Below, piece after piece: positions 1 through 6,063 of a stretch of DNA of 6,063 nt (the stretch's first letter is position 1; each line of letters starts with the position of its first letter). A program made the translations under genes and the position numbers. This DNA is from Candidatus Borrarchaeota archaeon (GTDB lineage: Archaea > Asgardarchaeota > Sifarchaeia > Borrarchaeales > Borrarchaeaceae), in assembly GCA_016840645.1 (NCBI GenBank), contig JAEORY010000260.1:1-6063 (forward strand). The letters run 5' to 3'. The notes beneath the pieces are model-generated. The model saw only the letters and a list, made by a program, of their open reading frames with translations. It was not told where the DNA came from and did no database searches.

Positions 1-533
1 TGGAAAATTGGCCTTCGCCAAAAACTACACGAATTATGCTGATCACGGGCGTCATTCTTTTAATTCTAATTCTACCGCTCATGTCCTATTTCTTTACGAT
101 ATCAAAATATCCAGTGAGCTTTGTAGAAAGCCAGTTGTCATTTAGCGGTGAAGTATTAAAGCAGCATTACGCTGTGTTATTAGCCGCTAACGGGTTATCT
201 GCTTATAGAACTGCGCAAATTCTCGATTATGTGTATATGCTTTCCTATGGTACGATTTATTTCTGCCTAGCGCTTATGATTGCACGAAGATTCGATACCA
301 CCTCGCGATGGAGACAGTCTGGGCATTATATTGCTATTGCAGGGATTTTAGCAGCATGCTTTGATGCTATTGAAAATGTGTTTATTTTGGCTACGCTTAC
401 AGATCCATTAGATTTTCCAAACAGTTGGGCTATTGCACATTCGTGTTTTGCTCTTGCTAAATTCATTGATATGTTCATAGTCATTGGGTGGCTGATTGTT
501 GCTTTTGTGCAATGTACTAGATGTAGCGCCTAG
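1..533 (+). CDS. Small four-helix membrane protein of unknown function, 5' end at or beyond the window edge
   Basis: I do not recognise a named family. Counting from the ATG at 36 (165 residues), four hydrophobic segments are visible at about 2-23, 63-83, 97-121 and 132-158, so it should be an integral membrane protein. Polar residues inside or next to helices are D64 (LDYVYMLSYG), the D110-x-x-E113-N114 group and K142; charged residues in such places are often conserved functional positions, but no activity can be assigned. The frame stays open to the left edge. Its first full codons read E-N-W-P-S-P-K-T-T-R-I before M36, and the two bases at the edge are TG, so the true start may be an NTG codon one base outside the window. 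That start would put K and R before helix 1, fitting a cytoplasmic N-terminus; starting at 36 leaves helix 1 with no leader and no visible Shine-Dalgarno site. The stop is TAG at 531-533. No operon partner is visible. Confidence 0.75.
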   Translation, partial: ENWPSPKTTRIMLITGVILLILILPLMSYFFTISKYPVSFVESQLSFSGEVLKQHYAVLLAANGLSAYRTAQILDYVYMLSYGTIYFCLALMIARRFDTTSRWRQSGHYIAIAGILAACFDAIENVFILATLTDPLDFPNSWAIAHSCFALAKFIDMFIVIGWLIVAFVQCTRCSA

Positions 534-550
534 ATCTGGCATTTCTGTGA

Positions 551-559
551 TTTATTTTT
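551..559 (+). terminator. Weak T-rich tract after the small membrane protein gene
   Basis: TTTATTTTT lies 17 bases after the TAG stop of the upstream gene. Archaeal RNA polymerase can terminate at oligo-T runs without a hairpin, so this could end the transcript. The run is short and interrupted by an A, and no stem precedes it. The rest of the 121-base gap (534-654) is AT-rich, with no RNA gene and no convincing box A; ATAAAT at 625-630 is a weak candidate about 25 bases before the ATG at 655. Confidence 0.25.
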
Positions 560-654
560 GCATAAAGCATAATTCTAAAGAACAGTGAATACATTTCTAA
601 GAAATTAATGAAAATTTTGTCACAATAAATTTGAAAACTGTGAGAGAGAAAGCA

Positions 655-1551
655 ATGCTGAAATTATTCAAAATCAGGGACTCTAAGTATGCTAAAACAA
701 TAAAGAACGCATTCAAGGGATTCAGCAATGGGGTGGGGCGCAGAAGCCAAGGTGAAGTTAACCTTATTGATTTCATAACCGGTTTTACGTATGTCATAGG
801 ATTCTCAATTTTAGCTATTGTAGCAATGGTCAAGACAAAATTCAACAACCGCTTGCGAATTATATTGCTAAGTGTAACTGTTCTGGCGTTTTTCTTTCTT
901 CAGGGTGGCCATTTAATCCCATTAATACCGAAATTATTTGGAGCAGAGGGTATAAGGGCTGTTGCGGGAGAAGTAGGAGCAGGTCATGTAGCAAGATATT
1001 CTTTAACCCTGACAGTGGTAGCACTCGTCTTAACACTTGGTCTCACTTTTGTTGTAGGACGTGCAATATGTGGATACGGATGTCCAGTAGGAGCCCTTCA
1101 AGAACTTCTCTATGACGTCCCTACAGGCAAAAAAGGAAAAAATAAACTGATCGTGCCAACAAAAATCACCTTCTGGATAAGACTAGGGGTATTAGGTTTG
1201 ATCATTGGCTTCATTCTCGCCTTTAATCTTGATCTGATCAATATCATCGCGCCATATCAGTTTTGGAGATTGGAAATTGTTATTCCTGGCGTTTTCATCA
1301 TAAGTGCATTCTTCATAGCCTCAATATTTGTTTATAGACCCTTCTGCAGGCTTTTTTGCCCTTATGGTGCTATTGCTGCACCTGTAGCGAAATTTTCCAG
1401 ATTTAAATTGGAGAAAGGTGATTTATGTAGTGATTGCGGACTTTGCGATATGAAATGCCCGACAGGAGAAATGAGTGAAAGTTATGGTGAATGCTATCTC
1501 TGTGGAAGATGCCTTCGTATATGCAATGTTGACGCCGTGGGCTTTTGTTAG
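655..1551 (+). CDS. NapH/MauN-like membrane protein with 4Fe-4S ferredoxin domain
   Basis: This is a polytopic membrane iron-sulfur protein of the NapH/MauN/YccM type. Known members pass electrons between the quinone pool or other membrane donors and an outside or cytoplasmic partner; the partner here is unknown. Numbering from the upstream TTG at 631 (306 residues), helices lie near 45-67, 75-99, 122-143, 181-205 and 216-235. Two CxxxCP motifs follow helices: C147-C151 (CGYGCPVGALQE) and C239-C243 (CRLFCPYGA). The C-terminal domain has two cluster motifs: C266, C269, C272, C276-P and C288, C291, C294, C298, the second lacking the usual proline. The chain ends soon after, in a terminal cysteine. 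Possible starts are TTG 631, GTG 640 and ATG 655. I chose ATG 655 (298 residues) because it is the only ATG and follows a weak GTGAGAG purine stretch; NapH is of similar length. No NapG, NapC or other redox gene is adjacent. Its 3' end faces the permease gene 14 bp away. Confidence 0.88.
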   Translation: MLKLFKIRDSKYAKTIKNAFKGFSNGVGRRSQGEVNLIDFITGFTYVIGFSILAIVAMVKTKFNNRLRIILLSVTVLAFFFLQGGHLIPLIPKLFGAEGIRAVAGEVGAGHVARYSLTLTVVALVLTLGLTFVVGRAICGYGCPVGALQELLYDVPTGKKGKNKLIVPTKITFWIRLGVLGLIIGFILAFNLDLINIIAPYQFWRLEIVIPGVFIISAFFIASIFVYRPFCRLFCPYGAIAAPVAKFSRFKLEKGDLCSDCGLCDMKCPTGEMSESYGECYLCGRCLRICNVDAVGFC

Positions 1552-1565
1552 ATTTGGACGATAAT

Positions 1566-4541
1566 TTATCCTGTGTATCTCAACGATTCGGCTGGAGGTA
1601 TCCTACCAGCGTTCCAAGCGGGAAATATCGCACCGAAGACTGCTATAACGATAGCAACAACTATAGTTTGACCAATAGCTTCCCATGGCATGACAAACTC
1701 CATAGTTCCGAATCCAACACTACCCATCGATTGAACGAATGTGTATCCTAATATATATCCGTCTAAAATGCCCAGAAAGAGACCTATAAGGGCAAGGAAT
1801 ACTGACTCAAAAAGTATGAGCTGTATTACTTTAGCCTTCTTTATACCTATTGTACGGAGTAGTCCAATTTCTCGACGTCTCTCACTTACAATTTTTATCA
1901 TAGTAGTTACTAAGACCAATAGACCAACGATAATACTAGAATACGTGATGATATTAAAGAATGTCCCGATTTGTTGTACTTGTTCGCGAACGTCTTCTTT
2001 GACCCCTTCTTTGAACGAGAAACTTAGTTTATATTCATCACCCCATCGTTCGTCAATCTGATCTGCCAAAACTTGTGGATCTACCTCAGTGCCATTCGGG
2101 TAGTATCGATCTAACTTTAGTGAGAAAAAGTATGCTGTTTCCTCAAACCCGAAATCATAGAGTTTATCGATATCGACAAGGCAGAAGTATCCCGGTTGTG
2201 GGTAACCAATAATATCGTTATGTATTATTCCAATTACTTTAAACTCGGTAGAATTCCCATGTGACCAAATATCAATGGGTGTCTTTTGACCTACTTTTAC
2301 ATTAAGTTCCTCAGCTAATCTGTCGCTGATAATGCATGCATTTTCGTGTGTGCTCTTGAGTCGCTTGAAGAGTTGTTTGCTATCAGTAATATTTGGCTCT
2401 ATTATCTTATGTTGCATTGTGTTTTCATTCACGATAAAATACTCCGTACTATTGATTCCTATTATTAGCGAGTCAAAATCTTCTTCCCATAGTTCGAAAC
2501 GAGCACCGGCATAATATTGGATAGTACAAGCGGGTCGCATCCCTTCACCACTTATGTTCGCCCAGTGTATTCCTTCGATATTCCGAGTAATGTTTCCACT
2601 AAGACCAGGCGGTGCTCCAACAGCAGTGGATATCCACATGTCCTCTTCTAAGCTCTGGTCTACCCAGCTTAAGATTCCTGTTTCGATGGCAATCATGATT
2701 GATGCGACTGAAATCACAAGTGCTAGACAGATCGTGAAAATGCCAAAGGTTAGCGTGCTCCTAGTAGGATTTCGAGCGATATTTTTACTTGCAAGCGAGC
2801 CCACATATTTAAGTCCCGGGATGTGTTTGGTAATGAAATAAAAAATTCCACCTATTCCTCTTAAAATGCCAGCGGTAAAGATAATTGATCCTACCATTAA
2901 GATATAACTCGAAAAAAATGATTCTACAAAGAGTACGTCAAAAAGACCGACTCCTATGAATATCGCTCCAGCTGAAATCGTTAGGTATTTTTGTTTTAAG
3001 CCACCCATGATAAGGACTAGACCAGCTGCTGTCATTAGCAGGAATATACCAGTAAGAAAGGAATTCTCAAATCCCAGAACAAACGTTAAAGCGAATATAA
3101 GGCCCACACCAACAACGAGTAGTATGCTTCCTCCCGCGATCCATCGAAGTCGATGTTTCAGCGTGATTTTTTCAGTTTTCCGGGCTTCTGATCTCAGTGC
3201 GCCAATAATCGGCATCGCAGAGACAGATAAGAGCGGATATAATCCGCCTAGGAATGTAAAGATAATACCAATAAAAAAGCCATTCCAGAGATCGCCTGGG
3301 TCAACTGGTAGGGTTGCAATCTCTTCAACAGCGATTTCGATAGGTACATTTATGAGCTGTTTAAAATACAAAAGTAATCCCTGAGATATCCAGATGCCAA
3401 GGAATACGCCAATCGCACTTCCAGTTATACCTATTATCAGCACTTCATACAGAAATAAGCGAAAGATGTGTCGCTTTTTGAATCCTATGCTCCTTAGCAC
3501 TCCTATTTCATATCGTCTTTCGCTAATTGTCATATTTATTGCATTAAAAATCAAAAATATCATTGCTAGTAAAGTTGTTACTCCAGCGAAAAGAAGACCT
3601 GAGTTCATACCTGCCAAAGAGGCTTCATTTTGTTCCAAAATGCTTTGTTTCGGTGCATACACAGAAAGTTTGTCGTCTTCTACCATTTCCTGAATCCTTT
3701 GCTGTACTTTTTGCCATTCACTTCCGTACGCTGGATCCATTTCTATAACAATAGTGTCAACTTTGCCTTTACACTTAGGAAAGAATTTTTGGGCGCTTTC
3801 TAATGTTATAAAGGCACACGACCCATAACCAATCTGTCGAGCTTTGCCAGTCGCTTCCGCAAAAGAGGCTATCTTCCAGCGTTCCTTCTTTATTGTACCT
3901 CCACCTCGATATTTGATCATCATGCTATCTCCAACGGTGGCATTAACGATTTCAAACTCCTCATCCTCCCCATCATCGACTTCTTCCTGCCAAGTAATGC
4001 CATCCATCAGCGATTCACTCACTATGGCGACCTTTCCAGTAAGGACTTCACTAGTGTTGATGGGTTCGCTGGTGTTGTAATCAAAGAGCTCTCCAAACTC
4101 GTTGTCGTACTGTGGATCTATGCCAACAATAATTGCCGTGGTCGAGTTTCCATCGGCTTTGACATAGATCACACTATATCGCTGTATCCGAGGGGCTGCT
4201 GCTTTCACTCCCTCTACCTCTAAGATGTCCTCTAGAATATCTTCATCAAAGGGTTCGCCATCAACTCTACTGACTTCAAAGTCTACTTTGCCTCCCAGCA
4301 GTTCAACCATATTGTAAAAAACCTGATATGTATTGTCACTGGCTATGTTAAATGCTACGTATAAACTGACTGAGGCCATCACTCCTACCACGGTGAGAAA
4401 ATTGCGAGTCTTTCTTCGCCCTAGGTTGCGAAGTGCCATCTTAAATAAGCGTTTGTCCCTCCAAAGAAGAACAGCTATGATGACAATAATCATAGGAATG
4501 ATTACAACAATCAAATTGGCTCCTAGGATTCCTAGTTGCAT
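1566..4541 (-). CDS. ABC transporter permease with two FtsX/MacB-type halves (991 aa)
   Basis: This is the membrane subunit of a MacB/LolCDE/YbbAP-type ABC transporter. The superfamily typically transmits mechanical force across the membrane or exports lipids, peptides or antibiotics; the substrate here is unknown. Half 1 has a cytoplasmic segment (ALRNLGRRKTRN, 36-47), a helix at 48-68, an outside domain at about 69-313 and three FtsX helices (314-338, 361-385, 417-440). Half 2 repeats this: IARNPTRS near 588, a helix at 596-619, an outside domain at about 621-861, and helices at 862-884, 905-933 and 955-977. The coupling loops match closely: SERRYEIGVLRSIGFKK (340-356) and SERRREIGLLRTIGIKK (886-902). 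Between the halves are four more helices (467-570), and one extra helix (5-27) precedes half 1, giving about 13. Eleven N-X-S/T sequons occur, ten in the outside domains. An acidic run lies at 186-197. ATG 4541 follows a GAGGG site. The gene is second in an operon after its ATPase, 45 bp apart. The stop is TAA at 1566-1568. Confidence 0.93.
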   Translation of the reverse strand: MQLGILGANLIVVIIPMIIVIIAVLLWRDKRLFKMALRNLGRRKTRNFLTVVGVMASVSLYVAFNIASDNTYQVFYNMVELLGGKVDFEVSRVDGEPFDEDILEDILEVEGVKAAAPRIQRYSVIYVKADGNSTTAIIVGIDPQYDNEFGELFDYNTSEPINTSEVLTGKVAIVSESLMDGITWQEEVDDGEDEEFEIVNATVGDSMMIKYRGGGTIKKERWKIASFAEATGKARQIGYGSCAFITLESAQKFFPKCKGKVDTIVIEMDPAYGSEWQKVQQRIQEMVEDDKLSVYAPKQSILEQNEASLAGMNSGLLFAGVTTLLAMIFLIFNAINMTISERRYEIGVLRSIGFKKRHIFRLFLYEVLIIGITGSAIGVFLGIWISQGLLLYFKQLINVPIEIAVEEIATLPVDPGDLWNGFFIGIIFTFLGGLYPLLSVSAMPIIGALRSEARKTEKITLKHRLRWIAGGSILLVVGVGLIFALTFVLGFENSFLTGIFLLMTAAGLVLIMGGLKQKYLTISAGAIFIGVGLFDVLFVESFFSSYILMVGSIIFTAGILRGIGGIFYFITKHIPGLKYVGSLASKNIARNPTRSTLTFGIFTICLALVISVASIMIAIETGILSWVDQSLEEDMWISTAVGAPPGLSGNITRNIEGIHWANISGEGMRPACTIQYYAGARFELWEEDFDSLIIGINSTEYFIVNENTMQHKIIEPNITDSKQLFKRLKSTHENACIISDRLAEELNVKVGQKTPIDIWSHGNSTEFKVIGIIHNDIIGYPQPGYFCLVDIDKLYDFGFEETAYFFSLKLDRYYPNGTEVDPQVLADQIDERWGDEYKLSFSFKEGVKEDVREQVQQIGTFFNIITYSSIIVGLLVLVTTMIKIVSERRREIGLLRTIGIKKAKVIQLILFESVFLALIGLFLGILDGYILGYTFVQSMGSVGFGTMEFVMPWEAIGQTIVVAIVIAVFGAIFPAWNAGRIPPAESLRYTG

Positions 4542-4548
4542 AATAATT

Positions 4549-4553
4549 CCCTC
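4549..4553 (-). promoter_or_regulatory. Shine-Dalgarno site of the permease gene
   Basis: On the minus strand GAGGG lies seven bases before the ATG at 4541. It matches the anti-Shine-Dalgarno end of 16S rRNA and supports this start, which also leaves room for the first helix at residues 5-27. It lets the permease be translated independently within the ATPase-permease transcript. Confidence 0.7.
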
Positions 4554-4560
4554 GCCGGGT

Positions 4561-4589
4561 TGATCTATTTAAGATTATATCTTTGATCA
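4561..4589. repeat. Nested inverted repeat between the ATPase and permease genes
   Basis: TGATC at 4561-4565 pairs with GATCA at 4585-4589. Inside it, AAGAT at 4571-4575 pairs with ATCTT at 4579-4583 around a three-base TAT loop. The two stems are separated by five unpaired bases on one side and one on the other. The outer arm overlaps the TGA stop of the ATPase gene, and the repeat ends seven bases upstream of the permease's Shine-Dalgarno site. It could be an RNA hairpin or a protein site, but stems this short in AT-rich DNA may be chance. Confidence 0.3.
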
Positions 4590-5348
4590 CTTAATTCCAG
4601 TAAGTTCTTCAAATGCCTGCCGTTCTTCATCACTAATTTCAAGTAATTTACGTGCTGTTGCCCTATCTGTGGCTATTTGTCCATCAACTATCCGAACAAG
4701 CCTGTCGCAGTGCTCTGCAACTGCTGGATCATGTGTGATGACAATTAGGGTGGTCCCCAAATTTCTATTCAAGTCATGCATCAAATCCAAAATTTCATCA
4801 CCTGTTTTGGTGTCAACATCACCCGTAGGCTCGTCTGCCAGAACGATTGCAGGATCGTTTGCAATTGCACGTGCTATAGAAACACGTTGACGCTGTCCAC
4901 CGCTGAGTTCATCGGGTCTATGATGCATCCGATCGCCAAGTCCAACTAATCCTAAAAGTTCTGTAGCGCGTTTTCTGCTTTCTTTATCAGAAACTCCCGT
5001 TACCATCAAAGGTAACTCCACGTTTTCTAAAGCGGTTAGTACAGGAACAAGGTTATAAAATTGAAAAACAAATCCAATGTCCCGAGCTCTAAGATCAGTT
5101 AAGGCTGCATCCGACATTTTTGAAATGTCCTGCCCATTAATGTAAACCTTTCCTGAGGTAGGATGATCTAGACCACCTATCATGTTTAGTAGAGTTGATT
5201 TTCCACTTCCTGATGGGCCCATGATGACTAAAAATTCACCCTTTTTCACTTGGAAATTAATGTCCCGTAGAGCAGGGACTATAATATCACCTAAATGGAA
5301 CTCCTTATTCAGATCAACTGTTTCTACTACAAAGTCCCCTTTCTCCAT
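4587..5348 (-). CDS. ABC transporter ATPase, LolD/MacB/FtsE-like family (253 aa)
   Basis: This cytoplasmic ATP-binding subunit powers the double FtsX permease encoded directly downstream. All catalytic elements are present: Walker A GPSGSGKST at 44-52, Q-loop glutamine Q96 (VFQFYNLVP), signature LSGGQRQR at 148-155, Walker B AIVLADEP at 167-174 with catalytic E173, D-loop within TGDVD, and switch histidine H206 (ITHDP). The FYNLVP and ENVELPL segments are typical of the MacB/LolD subgroup, whose ATPases pair with FtsX-fold permeases. The protein is about 20 residues longer than E. coli LolD; the excess is mostly a charged C-terminal tail (about 228-253). The start at ATG 5348 leaves a short N-terminus before the first strand and follows a GGGG purine stretch nine bases upstream. 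It is the first gene of a two-gene operon, with the permease ATG 45 bp beyond its TGA stop. Because one permease chain already carries both membrane halves, two copies of this ATPase probably bind one permease. Confidence 0.95.
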   Translation of the reverse strand: MEKGDFVVETVDLNKEFHLGDIIVPALRDINFQVKKGEFLVIMGPSGSGKSTLLNMIGGLDHPTSGKVYINGQDISKMSDAALTDLRARDIGFVFQFYNLVPVLTALENVELPLMVTGVSDKESRKRATELLGLVGLGDRMHHRPDELSGGQRQRVSIARAIANDPAIVLADEPTGDVDTKTGDEILDLMHDLNRNLGTTLIVITHDPAVAEHCDRLVRIVDGQIATDRATARKLLEISDEERQAFEELTGIK

Positions 5349-5357
5349 CAGCTTGTA

Positions 5358-5361
5358 CCCC
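5358..5361 (-). promoter_or_regulatory. Possible Shine-Dalgarno site of the ATPase gene
   Basis: On the minus strand AAAAAGGGGT precedes the ATG at 5348, with GGGG nine bases upstream of it. The match to the anti-Shine-Dalgarno sequence is partial. It is usable only if transcription starts upstream of about 5362, which bears on the choice of promoter box. Confidence 0.4.
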
Positions 5362-5377
5362 TTTTTAATTCCTTTTC

Positions 5378-5383
5378 TATAAA
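5378..5383 (-). promoter_or_regulatory. Candidate box A (TATA) of the ABC operon
   Basis: TTTATA on the minus strand, in the context TTATTTATAGAAAAGG, matches the archaeal box A consensus. It ends 29 bases before the ATPase ATG, so initiation at the usual distance would leave a leader of only a few bases and exclude the GGGG site at 5358-5361. A second candidate, ATATAATT on the minus strand at 5395-5402, would give a leader of about 20 bases that includes GGGG. I cannot choose between them from sequence alone. Confidence 0.4.
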
Positions 5384-5474
5384 TAATGAAACGTAATTAT
5401 ATGCCTATGTTGCTTAAAAAAATATGCTTCTTGAACTTTTTAGACACAAAGATAAAACTTAACTCAACTATACC

Positions 5475-5489
5475 AAAAAAAAGAAAAAA
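5475..5489 (-). terminator. Oligo-T terminator of the tandem GYD gene
   Basis: Read on the minus strand this is six T, one C, then eight T, starting 40 bases after the TAA stop of the GYD gene. Long T runs are sufficient to terminate archaeal RNA polymerase. A further T7 run on the same strand at 5416-5422 could act as backup. Four-base arms flank the main tract (ACTC at 5462-5465, GAGT at 5490-5493 on the plus strand), too short to claim a hairpin. The tract lies between the GYD gene and the ABC operon and suggests they are separate transcription units. Confidence 0.55.
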
Positions 5490-5529
5490 GAGTCCATTTC
5501 AAATGCACCTGTTGTTATCGCCGATAAGA

Positions 5530-6063
5530 TTAAGGCAACTTATTAACCATTTCTGTAAATTCTTCCTTCGTAAACACCCTGAATGTTTTCGTTCTTACGT
5601 TTCCAATCGAACCTAGCTTCAGAATGAAGTTTATAACTGTTTCATCATTAGGAGCATCACCGATTGCTATTAAGTCGTATTCTCCCAAGACCGTATAGAG
5701 ACCTATCAGTTTTCCCCCTAAAACATCCCATCCCTTAATTGCCTCTTCAATTCGCCCAGGTGAATCCTTAACTCTCCTGATGCCCATGTCGGTAAATTTC
5801 ATCATCAGCGCAAATGTCGGCATGGAAGGATCGTCCTTCATAGAGGAATGTATCGTAAACGCCTTCATCGTTGTTGTCCTTACGTTTCCTAAAGACGCAA
5901 GCCTCAGCGTGAAAGTCGTAGCGATCTCATCACTGGGCGCTTCACCAACTGCAATCAAGTCGTATTCGCCCTGAGTTGAATAAATAGCAACTAACTTACC
6001 TCCCATATCTTCGAAGAGCTTGATACCTTCTTCAATTCGTTTAGGGGAGTCTTTAATTGTTCT
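5530..6063 (-). CDS. Tandem GYD-domain protein, N-terminus cut by the window edge
   Basis: This is a small soluble protein with two GYD domains (Pfam family of that name, no established biochemical function; I expect a ferredoxin-like dimeric alpha-beta-barrel fold). The frame is open to the right edge, giving 177 visible residues. The first in-frame ATG, at 6006, lies inside domain 1 and is not the start: the 19 codons before it read R-T-I-K-D-S-P-K-R-I and onward, the usual helix of the domain, which the second copy also has. Domain 1 spans the edge to about 5854, domain 2 about 5820-5569. Each carries KDSP..RIEE, GGKL, the family motif as GEYDLIA, an AP-x-DE turn and GNVRT. A linker of roughly 11 residues (HSSMKDDPSMP) joins them. 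By comparison with domain 2 (TFALMMKFTDMGI), about 15 residues plus the start should lie outside the window. The gene is codirectional with the ABC operon 181 bp downstream but separated by a T tract. No signal peptide can be judged. Confidence 0.9.
   Translation of the reverse strand, partial: RTIKDSPKRIEEGIKLFEDMGGKLVAIYSTQGEYDLIAVGEAPSDEIATTFTLRLASLGNVRTTTMKAFTIHSSMKDDPSMPTFALMMKFTDMGIRRVKDSPGRIEEAIKGWDVLGGKLIGLYTVLGEYDLIAIGDAPNDETVINFILKLGSIGNVRTKTFRVFTKEEFTEMVNKLP

Noticed and set aside
597..848. An 83-residue minus-strand open frame opposite the NapH-like gene start
   Set aside because: It lies mostly antisense to a well-supported iron-sulfur protein. Its hydrophobic look is a mirror of the membrane helices on the other strand, and it has no family resemblance.
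1545..1751. A 68-residue plus-strand open frame overlapping the end of the NapH-like gene, considered as a C-terminal frameshifted continuation
   Set aside because: The NapH-like domain is complete with all cluster cysteines before its stop. This frame is antisense to the conserved C-terminal helix of the permease and resembles no redox protein.
2956..3384. A 142-residue plus-strand open frame inside the permease gene
   Set aside because: It is wholly antisense to the conserved FtsX domain and linker helices. Its composition (many P, R, S, T, I) is typical of a shadow frame, and it has no ribosome site.
5349..5529. Possible small RNA (C/D box or riboswitch) in the 181 bp gap
   Set aside because: I found no C box and D box pair, no strong stems and no conserved riboswitch core. 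The content is explained by T tracts and box A candidates.
5386..5616. A 76-residue plus-strand open frame spanning the intergenic region
   Set aside because: It runs through the T-tract terminator (as poly-K) and then antisense into the GYD domain. It shows no ribosome site and no recognisable domain.
1..6063. CRISPR array, insertion sequence, tRNA, attachment site or defence island
   Set aside because: No spaced direct repeats, transposase-like protein, terminal inverted repeats or cloverleaf-like segments are visible. Coding frames fill almost the whole window.

Overview
The window looks like a piece of an archaeal genome, probably from an uncultured mesophilic lineage; I cannot place it further. 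The support is indirect. There are TTTATA-type box A candidates and no clear -35/-10 pairs. An oligo-T tract (T8 and T6 split by one C) sits in the position of an archaeal terminator. The large ABC permease has an unusual density of N-X-S/T sequons, all but one in its predicted outside domains. The ABC ATPase and GYD families present are common in archaea. Base composition is moderately AT-rich. Every gene reads intact; the two at the window edges are cut by the boundary.

Layout. (1) 1-533, plus strand: a small four-helix membrane protein of unknown function, with its start at or just before the left edge. (2) 534-654: a short intergenic stretch with a weak T-rich stop signal and no clear promoter. 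(3) 655-1551, plus strand: a NapH/MauN-type polytopic membrane protein with two CxxxCP motifs and a C-terminal two-[4Fe-4S] ferredoxin domain. (4) After only 14 bp, convergent on the minus strand: an ABC exporter operon made of a LolD/MacB-type ATPase (4587-5348, transcribed first) and a 991-residue double FtsX-type permease (1566-4541), separated by 45 bp that include a Shine-Dalgarno site. (5) 5349-5529: the intergenic region holding the operon's probable promoter and the terminator of the next gene upstream. (6) 5530 to the right edge, minus strand: a protein with two tandem GYD domains, truncated at its N-terminus by the window boundary.

How the genes relate. Only the ATPase and permease clearly work together. 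The permease contains both halves of a MacB/LolCE-like membrane unit in one chain, so with two ATPase subunits it would make a complete transporter. The NapH-like protein and the small membrane protein share the other strand, but nothing here ties them to the transporter. The GYD gene points the same way as the operon but is separated from it by a terminator-like tract and a probable promoter. I see no CRISPR array, mobile element, tRNA, rRNA or defence locus. The most notable points are the topology and sequon density of the permease and the strong similarity between the two GYD repeats. I found no convincing novel multi-gene system.
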